From Moniliella sp. 'wahieum' (Eukaryota; Basidiomycota; Moniliellomycetes; Moniliellales; Moniliellaceae): a stretch of 64,000 nucleotides of DNA. The notes under the pieces are model-generated. The model was not told the DNA's origin. It did no database searches and was given only the letters and a program-made list of their open reading frames with translations. A program made the translations under genes and the position numbers. The stretch lies in NCBI GenBank assembly GCA_003971905.1, contig RSEE01000044.1, positions 248,001 through 312,000 on the forward strand, written 5' to 3'. This document shows positions 35,227 through 47,007 of the stretch, one piece after another (position 1 is the stretch's first letter; every line of letters starts with the position of its first letter).

Positions 35227-38200
35227 TTAAGCCAGGTAGGCAACAAGACCCGCTGCCTGGACTTTGTCCGGGACGACCGCATTGACGTGGCGAAGGAAGA
35301 CAACCAATTGCTCGCGAAGTTCATTCCCAAGAACGTCGTCCTCCGTGCCGGCCGGGGTGGCCAGGACGTGAGCATAGACACGCAGAATGTCGTCCATGTG
35401 CTGCTGAGCAATAGCGCTGCTGGATTGGACCAGCGTAATGGTCAGCTGAATGACGGGAGCCCACTCAGCCTTGTCAAACAAGAGAGGCAGGCCAGCAAAA
35501 ATCAGGGGGAAGGTGGTGGCCAGCGGGAGCGTCTCCGGGTTCTTCTTTACCATGCGGGCCAGGCACCCAATTGCGTTGTCCTTCAGCGCTTGCACATCCG
35601 TCGGCTGGGACTTATCGGCAGGCAGGCTCAACGCCGGCTGCAGCGCGTCAGGAGGGGGCGTAGTGCTGCGTTAAGTCATCCTGGCTGTTCTCAATCAGCA
35701 CACCCGCGGCGTAGGTGGCGTTGGTGCGAACCCCCAGGTCCTCGTCCGTCACAGCGTGGGAAAGCGTGGTGAGCATGGGGGTGGTAAACGGTGTGATATG
35801 CTCCTTCATGCCAACTGCCAGACTGCCTAGGGCGCCGTGGCCGCTGCCCGCTCCGCAAGTACTTGCCCGGAGCGTAGTACGTGATCTGAGGCAGGAACGT
35901 CTGCAGAGGCTGCTGGAAGTCGGCGCCCAAGGTGTCGGCCATCGCACCCACAAGGTCCATCGCAGTGAGATAAGTAGGTTCTCGTACTCGGAGCTGTCTT
36001 CCTCCGGGTCCTCCTCCTCCCCATCGGGAGACTGCGCACCCGACTTCTTTTCCAGGATGCTCATGGCAATGTCGGCAACCTCACTGGTTTGCTTGGCAAT
36101 GACAGCAGGCCGACTTCCTTCAGCGTTTCCGCAAGGGACTCACAAAGCTGAGTCGCCACGGCCCTGCAAAGAAAGTAGTGTCAGTAACAAAAGTTCAATG
36201 GTCAAAGGCAAACAGTCAGGTTTTCCACGTAGGTTCTCCACACGGCGGTGGTCCTATTCCACCACTAGGTGTGAGCTGAGATAGGTTTGTCATCCCAGAA
36301 GGGAGTGACAAAGGAGTAAGAGGCACTCACCGATCATCTTCATCGCTCCACATGATCAGAATGTTGGACATGACCATGTCAATCAATTGCTGGACGTCAG
36401 AGGAGATGGGCACGGGCACATTGATGCCCGGGGCCCAGTCCGCCGGTTGCTGAATGGCATTGAGGGTCGTGATGCAAGTAAAGAGCGATGCGAGGGCCGT
36501 CTTGCGAATGTCCGAGCTGTAGTGCTGCAGCAGGGTAACGAGCTCCTGAACCGCATCCTGCAAGTACGGAAGGAACCTGACTTGGTGTACTGGAAAATCT
36601 CACCAATCGAATCAGCGGCCACATCCTTCTCCATTGCAATAGCCGACGAGACCGAACCAAAGATCTCGTTCAGGTCATCCAGGTCGACAAACGCATCGTC
36701 ATCATCCTCGTCTTGGGTGCCGGCCAAAAGAGCTTGGGCCGTGGCACCCTCAAGACCAGAGATGGTACCGTCACCAGAGGCACCAGGCACCGGCTCATGC
36801 TCACGTTGGCGCAAGCTCTCCAGAAGCTTGGGAGCAATCTGGGGCAAAAACTGGCTGAATTCCTCGCCAAAGATCTTGGCCATCGCACTGAAAAAGATAA
36901 AGGAGCACTCACGAAGGCTAGGCTGGTTCAGCTCAAACGCATCGTACGCAATAGCCATCGTGTCGGTAAAGTAAGGACGGAAAGCATCCGCGCCGACAGC
37001 GTCAGCAAAGGTACCAATCGAGTCTTGGGTAATGGCACGGAATTCCATCTGTTCCGTGTTGGTCGTGTCCTTGAATTGCAAGAACGGCGTGAATTTGGCC
37101 ATGATGCCGGGGAAATAAGGTAGGAAATCGCGTTTGGAGGCATGGGCTGCGAGCCAATCGCGCCAATGAGCGTCTTCTTGATTTCCAAGGCACCGTGTCA
37201 AGGTAGCCAGCCAGCGTTCCATAACGGGCTGGAGGTACTGTTTGATCTCCTCGCCCAGGCTCTCGAGGAAACGATCCAACGACCGAGTCGCATCCCGCTG
37301 CGTCTCGGGGTTGGCAATCATTTGCATCAGCGCAGGCATAATGACCGCGTGGTGCTTCACAATCTCGTCGCCCAGTTGGTCGCAGAGATAAGCGATCGCC
37401 ATCGCCGCACCGCGGCGGACACGTGCGTCCGCGTCATTCAGCCCGGCGTTGACAAACTGCCACACCAAATCCATCTGAGGACGAAGCGTCTCCGAGAGAC
37501 CCTCGCACGTCACACCAAGGGCAAACATGGCGGCAGCACGGGGCAGAGTCAGGGCTTGGACAAATACTTGCAACTGCTCAAGGAGCGGAGGCCAGACGTT
37601 GGAAGGGGGTAGCTCGGTGGCCATCGTGTCGAGGATGCGCAGAGCAAGGACAGAGGGGTTGGTCTCATCGTCGTCAAAGTCGCCCATAGGGAGGATGGCC
37701 ATAATTTGAGGAATCATGGCCTTGGCAAGATGCAGCTGCTGGATCTTCTGCCGCTTGGACGAGATGGCCCAGCTGACTGAGTTGAGAACTGCCTCGCGCA
37801 GCTCTTCGTACTCCTCACGCGCTCCAGCGGTGAGATAGAAGGTCAGCAGGTCACCGAGGAAAGCGTTCATGATGGGGAGATCGGATAGCAGGAAGGTGTC
37901 AAACACATCGGTGATGGCGTTGACACCTTCGGCATTGCCAGCCTCAAGGGCTTGTTGAAGCACTTGAACCATCTGAGGAATGGCAGACTGAATCGAGGCC
38001 ATGTCGGCCTCGTCATCACTGTCCATCAGCTCACCCACCTTTCCGAGGGCACGAACAGTAGTGACCCGAACCTCGAGAGACTCGGGATCGTTGAGCGTCT
38101 TGCTGAACAGTTGCATCATTTGGGGCAGCTGGCTCAGGAACGCCTCGTCATCGCTGAATGACTCGAGCAGAATGACAAATACAAAGAGAGCTGCTTGGCG

Positions 38201-38707
38201 CTGAGTGGCATTGCCTTGTTCACCGGCGGCAAAGAGAAGGGAAGCAATTCGGGCCAGGTGTTCTGGGCAGTTCGCGGCGGGCAATTTAAAAACGACGCGG
38301 GCAGAGGCATTACGCACAACGCTGTTAGGCTCGTCCTTGACAATACCCAGGATCTGGGACTGATAGCCAAGCGAACTTGGTCGCTCTGGCCCTTCCATGC
38401 CTTTCCACTCTTCGAGATACGCTTGCGCAGCTCCACCGCAGCCAGCTGGCGCCCCCGTCTCGGTCGAAGTCACAAGGATCTGGAAGAGGGCAGGCACGAG
38501 GGCCGGGTTTTTGTACTGGGCTTGGAGGCCCTCGGTCGCCTGTGGAACAGGTCAGCGGCTGAGAGGGGATGCACTGGCGAATAGGGGCGAGCAGTGAGAG
38601 AAAGCAGAGAATTGGTCACGTACCGCCTTGACAGTGTTGGTGTCTGGCAAGAGAGTGCTCTCAAGCAACTGGTTGATGCTCGCGACGAATTGCGGGTCCG
38701 CAGCCAT
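35227..38707 (-). CDS. KAP123: Importin beta-4 / karyopherin Kap123
   Basis: HEAT-repeat nuclear import receptor. In yeast it carries ribosomal proteins and histones H3/H4 through the pore under Ran-GTP control. Exon 1 (38624-38707) reads MAADPQFVASINQLLE then STLLPDTNTVKA. Intron 1 is 38540-38623 (GTACGT), and exon 2 begins ATEGLQAQYKNPALVPALFQ. Next come ELRKRISKSGKAW, LRECSFIFFSAMAKIFGEE, an acidic loop TQDEDDDDAFVDLDDLNE near 36690, and a second intron at 36164-36330 (GTGAGT). The tail includes AVTDEDLGVRTNATYAAG and ends AVVPDKVQAAGLVAYLA. About 1,077 residues, versus 1,113 in yeast. The regular helix-pair HEAT pattern runs throughout. Slips near 38430, 36560, 36090, 35830 and 35660 break the frame. 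Confidence 0.9.
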
Positions 38708-39409
38708 GGTGAGCAGAATGCGAAAAGGGAGACAAAAGGGGGGGATGGGGGGTATCGGGAGGTGAGGTGGGGGGGAGTGGGTGAGCCGGGCGGGTGTGGG
38801 GCGGCGCGGCTGCCGTGTCGGTGTGGTAGGAGAAGAAAAGGCAGTGTTGGACTCGGCGCGCCTTTTTGACTGGGCTCGAAAAAAAATGTTGGTTCTGCAT
38901 TCAGGCGCGGCGCCAGTGTCGGCTGTCCCGCTGCACCACGCGCAGTCAGGCAGCTCTCCGTGCCCCAGCCTCCCACTGCTCCTCTGCCCGCGCAGCACCC
39001 CGCCGCACTCGCCCCAACACACACAGCCCCCCCGCCTCGGCCCAGCTGCACCGCCCCACAGCCCCCCCGTGCACGGCCGCCTTCTGTGCCTCTGTCGGCT
39101 AGGGTTGGCTGCCGCGCTTCCTCTTTCACATTTCATCCTGCCTTACATCGCTATCACCATCGCGCGTCACGTGTCGCTGCGTCTACTTCACATGAATCAC
39201 ACATCAGCATGTCACGCCGGCCTACACTCCTGCCCCACCCCCACACCCCTACGCAAGCCATCTAACGGCTGTTCCCCTTCATCGTCCACCGTTTCATCTA
39301 CCCACCACACACCCAATGGGGCCAACGATCTCAGAAAACATGCGTATTGTACAAACAGGGTCGGCAGCAGCGCATCCTCAAGTGCCTCGGGTCGGCGTCC
39401 GCATCAATT
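38708..39409. other. Intergenic region between Kap123 and Bud20
   Basis: Promoter region of Kap123 and 3' flank of Bud20. CA- and C-rich, with no supported gene. Confidence 0.5.
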
Positions 39410-39919
39410 TTAATGCTCTTCGCTACGCTTCATAGCCGTATCCGCATCAACCGCCGTTCCCTTTGCCTTGGCCGCAGCTCCCGCCAAGGTGAACCCAGCA
39501 CTGCTTCTTTGCGAGTTATCAGTGCCCATCCCAGCAGCCCGATTGGCCTCCTCGAGAGTGTAGGCTTCTTCCGTCTCGAGCTTCTTGGCTTGCGCTTGTG
39601 CAGCTTGGACTTGTTGTGGGCAGCGCGGTGCGCCTCCGAAGGAAAGTGGCGGTCGCAGTGCACGCAGTAGAACAATCCGAGACCCTTTTGGTCCATATCA
39701 ATCTCCTGTGGGTTGATCGCCTTGTTCAGCTTGGACGGGTCACGCAATGTGCTCTGAATCTGGTCCCCATCCAAGTGGCGACGACGCGTTCGGGCAGCGC
39801 GCGAGACGGCTGGGAGGGAAACAGGAGGTCAGCTGCATGGTCCCACAGAAAGGATATTTGTAGGGAAACGTACAGCGGTCGCCATTGCTCATGCGTTTCT
39901 TCTTTTGTGGGCCGGCCAT
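39410..39919 (-). CDS. BUD20: Bud20-type C2H2 zinc-finger protein, pre-60S export factor
   Basis: Shuttling protein that binds late pre-60S particles and aids their nuclear export (human ZNF593). Exon 1 (39874-39919) reads MAGPQKKKRMSNGDR, a basic start. The intron is 39810-39873 (64 bp, GTACGT, branch CTGAC, CCCAG) and joins in frame to SVSRAARTRRRHLDGDQIQS. The single C2H2 finger is YCVHCDRHFPSEAHRAAHN followed by KSKLHKRK, with Cys-x2-Cys-x12-His-x5-His spacing and the DMDQKGLGLFYC lead typical of the family. After one slip the C-terminus reads EEAYTLEEANRAAGMGTDN and ends AMKRSEEH. About 148 residues, near the usual size. Confidence 0.88.
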
Positions 39920-40913
39920 GACGAGGGCAGAGTGGTGGTGTGGACACGGTCAGTAATACTACGTGAGTACAGGCAGCCGAAAAATTGTATATCGGGACCA
40001 CTACCTCCTATTCCGCCTCCGCTCTTGTGCCCCCATCCACGAAAACTACGCTGCACACGTCCGAATGCTTGGCGATGGCGTTTACATAGCACGAGGTGAG
40101 GCCGGTGAGGTAAATAACACGCTAACTCGCAGTGGTGTAACATGTAACGTTGCCAATTCCTCTTTGCTGTTCAGCGCCAGCTCGCTACAGAAAAGACGAC
40201 TGGGGCTGGTACATGTTACGCGCCAGATGCGCGCAAGATGGCCGGGAGTGCCCGGTGATCCGATTACTCGATTACGCGTTACGCGTTACGCGAGTCCAAG
40301 TCACGCATCATGCACCACCGGTCACCCGGAACGTGTCACGTGACTTTTATCACTAGATCTGGAATGGCCCCCACCGGAAATTTGAAAGGGGAGATAAACC
40401 GGAGATTGGGCAAGCGAAGTAAGTAGGAGATAATGACGTTGCGATGGCTGGGCGTGGCCGGGGGGGCGCCGAGAGGAGGCGAGTAATCGGGACCATCGAT
40501 CATCATGCATCATGCATCATCGACAATCGCAATTAATCATCGAAACGCACCACGAGCACCTGCTTGATAAGGACGTACGGGACGGTACACAGGTAACTAA
40601 GTACTACTTGACAGTTAAGCTTCAACTCGACGAAAGAGCCAAGGGGAGCGAAACGTCAACAGCTTGCGTTAAAGCACCCACGTCGCCGTGTCAATGACAG
40701 GTCATCCCCCAACACATCAATGATGCTCATCATGCCCCGTAGCACAACAATCGACAGAAGACGTGATTGATTATCCAGGATTCAGGATTCAGTATTTGCC
40801 CAGCGCGCTTCCAGCGGTCCAGCCGCATTCTTATCCGCCCGGGCCCCTTTTTCTACTCCCTGCGCCGGCCACACCACCATCCTCCCTCTCCTCCAACACC
40901 CCGTTGCACCCCA
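39920..40913. other. Divergent intergenic region between Bud20 and the amidase
   Basis: No supported gene. It contains the ACGCGTT array at 40264-40292 and should hold both promoters. Confidence 0.5.
40264..40292. repeat. TTACGCG tandem array (palindrome ACGCGT)
   Basis: ATTACGCGTTACGCGTTACGCG-type run, the same unit as at 1373-1417. It sits between two divergent genes. Confidence 0.7.
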
Positions 40914-43015
40914 ATGGCCACCTCCACCCACCCCATTGCCGCCGGCGGGTACTCCCGCACCGACTACCCCTCCCTGCCTGCGCTCGCCGCCAGCGTACGC
41001 GCCAACGTCAATCCTATCGCCGACTCTATTCGTACCGCCTACCCCGCCGTTACCCAATGGCGCACCGCCCTCACCGACCGCACCTACGACCACGCCTCCC
41101 ACCCTGCTGCGCCGAGCTTTGCCCAGGTCCTGGCTGCTGCTCCCACCGCTGAGCTCGTGCGCGTCCTGCCCGGTCTTTCGGACGCTGCCCAAGCCGTCCT
41201 GTTCGCTCCCGGTACCGCGCATTCAGAGCGAGGGGCCGCCACGCTGCTCGATGCGTCGGCACTGGTCCAGGCCATGAAGCAAGGCAGCGGACAGCGAGCG
41301 AGGTGGTGGAGGCGACGCTGGCTCGTACGGCGATGGCACAGGAAGCGCTGGGTGCGTTTGTTCATTTGCTCGCTGAACCGGCTCGTGCGCGCGCCAAGGA
41401 GTTGGATGCCAAACGGGCGCGCGGCGAGGCGTTGGGGCCCTTGCATGGCCTCCCCATTAGCATCAAGGTTCGTTTCTTCCCTGCCTGGGCGGGTTGGATG
41501 GGCGTGGAGTGATTGGAGAGGAGGGGGGGGGGGCAGTACGTACGGTGGCTAACCCCCAATTTGTTCTACCGCCACGCTTTGCACAGGGCAACATTGGCGT
41601 CCAGGACACGCTTAATACACGCTGCTTTATTGTTGACGCGCTCCGCGCCGAGGAGGTGGTCGATCCCACCGCTCCGGGGGCACAGTGGCTCGACACGAGT
41701 TTGATTGGGCGAACCGACGCCTGAGGAAGAAGCTGTGATGGTTCAAGCCCTCGTTCAAGCTGGCGCGATCGTCGTGGCCAAGACAACAATGCCAACGACC
41801 ATCATGCAGCTCGACACGCGCTCCCTTGCCTTTGGTCAAACCCTCAATGCGCACAACCTTGCCCTTTCCCCCGGCGGTCGAGTGGCGGGGAAGGTGCCTC
41901 CGTCTCGAGTGGGGCCAGTGCACTGGGTTTGGGCAGCGACATTGGTGGTTCCATCCGTCAGCCAGCGGCCATGTCGGGTCTGTGGGGGTTCCGACCTTCG
42001 GCGTTCCGCTTATCGTTGGTGGGCTCACGCTCGCCCGGACCGGGCAACATGGGTGTAGCGCCCGTGTGTGGACCGTTAGCACGCAGCTTGCGCGACGTGC
42101 AACTCTTCATGCGCACCGTGCTGAGTCCCATGCGCTCGCGGGTACCAGGCGCTCTGGGACCGCGATGGCAGTCTCCAGCCACGTCCCTGGGCCGAGGGGG
42201 ACGACGACACGGACCCAGCGCTGGTTCCGTCGTGGACTGAGTTGGGGCGCAAGGTACGTCAGGCGCGCGGGCTCAAGACCAAGTTGGTCATTGGGGTGCA
42301 ACGGGACGATGGGGTGGTAGTGCCGCAACCGCCGATCCGACGTGCATTGCAGCATGTGGTCGACCAGCTGATTGCCCTGAGCCAAGGCGAGGGCAAAGAC
42401 TGGCTCGAGATCAAAGAATTGCCTGGTCCGTTGGGCGACCACAAGGTGGCCTGGGACTTGATCCGCTCGCTCTACTGGCAAGATGGGGCAGTACGCACGC
42501 GTGCGCTGCTTGCTGCAGGCCAAGAAAAGTTGGACCCACTTACCGAGTTTATTCTGCAGGAACCCTATGTCCCCTCGGCGCCGCTGTCAGCGAGCAAGGT
42601 GTTTGACCTGCGGGCCGAGCGGGAAGCGTACAAGGCCTATTGGCGCGCGTGGGACCAGGCGGGAATCGACGTACTACTCTGCCCAGCCACCACCAGTGTC
42701 GCCGAACGTCCCGAGACGGGCGTACTACTGGGGCTACACGTCCCAGTGGAACTTACTCGATTACCCTGCTCTCTCCTTCCCCTCGGGTGTGGTGGCCAAC
42801 GCAGAGCTGGATCAACAGTTTGTCGAGAAGGAGAAAGCCCAAGCGCGCACCCGCGGTCCGTTTGGCGAGGACGATGCCCGCGTCGCATCCGAGTACGCTA
42901 CCTACCGCCACGCCTTTGATGGCGCCCGGCTGGACTTCAGCTCGTGGCCAAGCGCGACGAACCGCTGATCAAGGCAGCCGAAGTGGTGGATGCTGCGCTA
43001 CAAAAGCAGGCGTAA
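40914..43015 (+). CDS. Amidase signature family enzyme (acetamidase/fatty-acid amidase-like)
   Basis: Hydrolyses carboxamides through a Ser-cisSer-Lys triad. The start is MATSTHPIAAGGYSRTDY. The catalytic lysine is in GPLHGLPISIK at the end of exon 1; an intron (41468-41586, GTTCGT, branch CTAAC, CACAG) leads to GNIGVQDTLNTRCF. The signature region near 41870-41970 reads, across a slip, LSPGG then EGASVSSGASALGLGSDIGG then SIRQPAAMSGLWGFRPS, giving the nucleophile and cis-serine motifs. Later parts are GVAPVCGPLARSLRDVQLFM, IDVLLCPATTSVAERPETG, YTSQWNLLDYPALSFPSGV, and the end DAALQKQA. About 660 codons, longer than typical 550-residue fungal amidases because of an N-terminal extension. About four frame slips. 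It is a good match to fungal amdS/gmdA-type enzymes, but the substrate is not predictable. Confidence 0.88.
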
Positions 43016-43380
43016 CGCGTACCTCCTCGGACCCACAAGTGGCAGAGATGAAACTGGAAAGAAGAGGGCGGGCCAATGGAAGCCATGTGGGTTTGGCCTG
43101 AGCGCTCATTGAGTTCAACGAACTCATCCAGTGACGGAAAGGCCACATTCCACACATGGTTGCACCCCCCCTCCCCCAACAAGCAGGCAAAAGCTCACCG
43201 GGCTCGCATGGCCCCGTATCGAGTATCTCGCTCTGTCTCTTGCTCAGTATGCTGTGTGAATATTGAATAGCAATCCTATTTCCAAAGTGGAAGCTTTGAA
43301 GCTACGCTGGAGATCAGACTTGGTCAAGCCCGCTGCATAATGGTAACCGGTAAAAAGAGTAGGACCAGAGGTGGAGGAGC

Positions 43381-43436
43381 GATGATCGATAGATCGATGG
43401 ATCGATGGATCAAAGGATCGATGGATCGAAGGATCG
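43381..43436. repeat. GATCGATG tandem array (palindrome ATCGAT)
   Basis: About six GATCGATG or GATCAAAG/GATCGAAG units in a row. A second patch of the same motif lies at about 43615-43650. Confidence 0.75.
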
Positions 43437-43521
43437 TGGGCGTTAGGCCTTAGGCTCAGGCTGGGCAGTGGCTCCAGGGCCTTAGGCTCAGGCGCAGTCG
43501 CTAGTCGAGGGAGGCAAAAAC

Positions 43522-43560
43522 GGGGGCAAAATGCAGGGCGGGGCAAAATGCAGGGCGGGG
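43522..43560. repeat. Doubled 18-base unit GGGGCAAAATGCAGGGCG
   Basis: Two direct copies side by side. A small minisatellite seed; no other copies seen in the window. Confidence 0.7.
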
Positions 43561-43980
43561 CACTGGAGGGCCCTGGCGGGCCCATGCCTTCCGTCTTAGA
43601 TCGTAGGGAGCACATCGATGATCGAGGATCGATGATCGATGGTCGACGAGACAGCCGACGACTGAGATCGATGAGACCATCATGCATCACACATCAGAAT
43701 GCGTAACTAGTAACTGCCAGAACCACCCTGTGGTACAAGATGCCCGAGCCAGAAGACTATACCCTGCAAGGATAGATACGCGAGTCAGACCAGGCCAGAC
43801 CCACCCCAAAGCACTGAGGACATTGATGAGATTGATGAGAACGGGTCCGAGCCAGGAAAGGAGTGAACCAGTGCGAGGCATGGATTGCCTGTGACAAAGT
43901 GGCATGTGAGCGTGGGCACACCCAACGACGCGGAGGCGGGGGTGCATCGAGCATCCTTTTTTGCCTTGCACAGCCCCGGC

Positions 43981-44008
43981 GTCAAGCTTCAAACTTCAAA
44001 CTTCAAGC
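43981..44008. repeat. CTTCAAA / AAGCTTCAAA array
   Basis: Three tandem CTTCAAA units after an AAGCTT palindrome, the same family as at 5133-5174. Confidence 0.6.
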
Positions 44009-44149
44009 GAGACCGGCGAGTCCAGCGAGATGGGATGCCCCCACGAATCGGTAAGGAAGAGCGCAGGAGTTGGACAACGAGGAGCGACGGTGGAGGAAGA
44101 CACAAAACCCGTACGCAATGGACAAGGCAGAGCTGTAACAGCTGACACG

Positions 44150-44255
44150 AGAGACAAGACGCAATAAGAGACAAGAAACAAGACATAAGACACACGAGAG
44201 AGACGAGAGACGAAAGACGAGAGACGAGGGACGAGGGACGAGAGAAAGGCAATAT
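44150..44255 (+). repeat. Purine-rich GAGACGA tract
   Basis: About 100 bases with repeated GAGAGACGA, AGACAAGA and GAGGGACGA units, almost free of T on this strand. Non-coding; it lies downstream of the Ser/Pro-rich gene on the other strand. Confidence 0.65.
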
Positions 44256-44330
44256 GGGCACCGAACGCGGTAGGGTAGGGTGAGACCAAGAGAACGGCCT
44301 TGAGGGAAAGGAAGGAGAACCGCGAGGGCC

Positions 44331-44347
44331 GGGGGGGGGGGGGGGGG
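44331..44347 (+). repeat. 17-base G homopolymer
   Basis: An uninterrupted G run, the longest homopolymer in the window. Confidence 0.8.
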
Positions 44348-44730
44348 AAGGCACGCATGGGGGAATAAAGTGGCGGGTCAGAGGGGAGTGGGAGTGCTGT
44401 AACGAAAGAAATCTCTCTGCACCGTGGGAGAAGGAGCGTTGTCGACCCACTTGGGGCCGAGGAAGAAAAGCGAATGTGAGCGAGAAGGGCAGGTATCAGG
44501 CCGAACTGGGGCGGCAATAGGTATAAAGAAGAGCGAAGAGGAAAACGGCGCAAGACGCACGGCGCACAGCGCACGGGCGCGAAACGCAAATGCGAAACGC
44601 TTGGCTTGGTGGTCGGCACCGCCTGTATAGTGCTGTTGCATCGGGGTCAACCCAGGCCCAGCACTATACTAGGTCGTTTGCGACCAACAAATAAGAAAGA
44701 GAAAGAAACCCCGGGAGTTGCAACGTTGCT

Positions 44731-45639
44731 TCACGGTTCGGTCCGGCCACAAGCCGAGTCGGAAGCTAAGCGCGTGCGCAGTGGCAAGTCTGTCTCGGCA
44801 CTGAGAAACTGGGTCTTCAAGGCGGGCTGAGTGGCATGGTGCGTGATCACGCGGCCTTTTGGTGGCCCGGTCGGGGCTGCGACACAAGACCATGCGTCGG
44901 ACCCGCTCCACGGTGCATTTTGCCCCGGCAAAAGCGGGAAGGTGGAGGTGAATGCCGTGGCGGGAGCTGACAGCAGGCCAAAGCAGTCCTCTTCCGCCGA
45001 AGCAGCAGGCGGGGTGGTGGTGGCAGTCGACATGGACATGGCCGAGCCTGGCGCCGAAAAGAATGTGGTCTGGCTGGCATAGGTGGGACAGCTGAACGGT
45101 TCATCGGAGAAACCGAGTCGGTAGGTCCGATGGGGTCAATGGGGTCAACGGAGTGGGGGTCGTGCAGAGCCAGGCCAGGAGATTCGGAAAGGAAAGGGAG
45201 CTGCTGTGGGGACCGATGCGAGGGCGTGAGGGGCACAGCAAAGGAAGCGCGACCACGGCGCGTGGCGCTGATGGGAGTGACGGGTAAGGGTTCCCAGTCG
45301 TCGTCCGGGGGCGGGATGGGTGGCTGCGGGTGCTGGGGAAGCGGAGAGCCAAGGGAGCCGGGGGCTGTTTACGAGCGCGCCCGCCCCATTGGCCGGCGGA
45401 GAAGCCGGCTGGGACTGGGACGGAGACTGGGACTGGGATTGAGACGGGGCCGGGGAAAGCGCATCGGCTGGAGCGGGCCCAGCCGGGAGCATCAGCGGGG
45501 AGCAGGCGGGGGCATGCGGGGGAGGATTCGGGGGAGAAGGGGGGCGAGGGGGAGGCGGCGGGCGGGGGTGCCAAAAGAGAGGCCGAGGAGGTTGGTCGTG
45601 GGCGGCAGGGCGGAGGGGAAGGCGGACTGGGGCGAGCAT
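44731..45639 (-). CDS. Ser/Pro-rich hypothetical protein
   Basis: The minus strand reads Pro/Ser-rich text from a possible start at 45639 (MLAPVRLPLRPAAHDQPP), through a SQSQSQSPSQSQ patch near 45430, a better-ordered segment (DDWEPLPVTPISATRRGR, then SFAVPLTPSHRSPQQL), and a C-terminal part (CFGLLSAPATAFTSTFPLLP) ending ASDSACGRTEP at 44731. Frames shift two or three times. The TPIS and LTPSH sites look like proline-directed phosphorylation sites, as in many fungal regulators, but I recognise no domain and cannot exclude a non-coding GC-rich stretch. Confidence 0.35.
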
Positions 45640-46793
45640 GCTGGCCGAGGGGTGGTGGGGGGGGGGGGGGGCGAAGCGGAGGCCGTGGGGGAGGTATATG
45701 GAGGAGGGAGGCAGAGGCTGGTTGGTGACTGGAGGGCGGGAAATGCGTGGCGGTCACGCGTCAACCCGACGTGGAAGCGTGAAGCGCTCGGCAGGCGGAG
45801 TGAGCTGTCCGTGCGCACAGCGGCGCCATGCGAGGGGATGCGCCGGACAGGTGATTGTGATGCGTGAGACGCAGGCGATGGATGAGATCGAGCAGACCCT
45901 GAGATCTGCGATCTGAGACCGCCTGACATCTGAGATCCCGCACAGGCAGGCAGTGTGGCATGGTGGACGTGTGATGCATGTGATGCCCGCCGATGGAACT
46001 TTGGCATGGCAGGTCGGTGGTGTCGATGATGGTCCACCGTCGATGGGCGAGCCTACAAGGAGCGGTGCGGGGGGGGGCATGGCATGGAACGTGCGACCGA
46101 GTAGGCAGGGCGATTGAATCGGCGGCCCGATTCGGCGGGCGTGTCCGCCTCTTGGCTGGCTCCGGGTGGATATAGGGGGTGTTGGATCGGGTCGATGGGT
46201 CGATGGGGCTGTGCGTAGACCGCCGTGTGCTCCGCGCCACGCCGACTGTCTCTAGCGTGGCGCCCCCCAGAACACGTGTGGTTCGTATGGCCCATGGGCT
46301 CGTGAGGCCCACGGCAGCCCCGGCGGTGGTCGGCTCTCCTGGTTGTCATCCATATCCACTACCCAACTGCTCCCCGTTTTTGTCTCTGTCTCGGGTGCAT
46401 AACTAGACCGTTTGCTAGGGTGGAGGCATGTGTGGTCCCCGGCTCAGGCGCAGTCGGGAGCTAGTCACTGCCAGGTCACCGGCGAGCCTCAGCGCCTCGA
46501 CCTCGGCCTCGGCCTCTTTTATAACGCCACTGGGGTACTATGTTCGTACTTACTTGGAGCTACGAGTTCTGTAACGCAGGGTGGCGGCTATGTTGCCGTT
46601 ACCCTGGTGGCTGCTGTTGCATCTTCCATCTTGCCATCGCACCGACTCACCACGTCATGACGCCACGAGGTTGGGCTCGGGACAAGCGAAGCCCGTCCTC
46701 TTTTAAAATAGCGCGCATTGGAGAAGCTTATTATAATGTGCCAACACGCAAGCGTTGAATCCACGATGCTTCTTCCTCTTCTCTTCGACTCTC
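45640..46793. other. Intergenic region upstream of the Copia insertion
   Basis: No supported gene. Contains a 12-base G run near 45658 and GC-rich frames on both strands without motifs. Confidence 0.45.
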
Positions 46794-46798
46794 TTCCG
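46794..46798. repeat. Target-site duplication TTCCG, left copy
   Basis: The same five bases flank the other end of the retroelement at 52039-52043, as expected for integrase-mediated Copia insertion. Confidence 0.85.
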
Positions 46799-47007
46799 TG
46801 TTGACCACCAGTGGTCTAGAGCCCATCGGCCTTCAGTGACACGTGGCCCGATCACACAGTGCACCGGGGCAGTGAGTTCCGACCCTTCCACGGGTTTCCA
46901 CTGGCCTCCAGGCCAGGAGCCTATCAAGGCCATAGCTCTAGCTCTCCTTAGCTCTTGAATGCCATCTCCATCGACCATCGCCAGCATCGCTAGCTAGGCC
47001 TGTGACA
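46799..47007 (+). repeat. 5' LTR of the Copia element
   Basis: About 209 bases, beginning TGTTGACCACC and ending TGTGACA, so it has the usual TG...CA ends. It matches the 3' LTR almost perfectly. I could not assign a primer-binding site to a particular tRNA in the bases that follow. Confidence 0.92.

Larger units (their letters stand above)
43016..44730. other. Intergenic region rich in short repeats
   Basis: No gene is supported. It contains the ATCGATGG arrays, a doubled 18-base unit, an AAGCTT-type array, a long purine tract and a 17-base G run, listed separately. Confidence 0.5.

Noticed and set aside
43381-43436. CRISPR-like array
   Set aside because: The repeats are contiguous short units without unique spacers, and the genome is eukaryotic.
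43996-44619. Minus-strand frame of 207 codons
   Set aside because: It is the complement of the purine tract and reads Ser/Leu repeats only.
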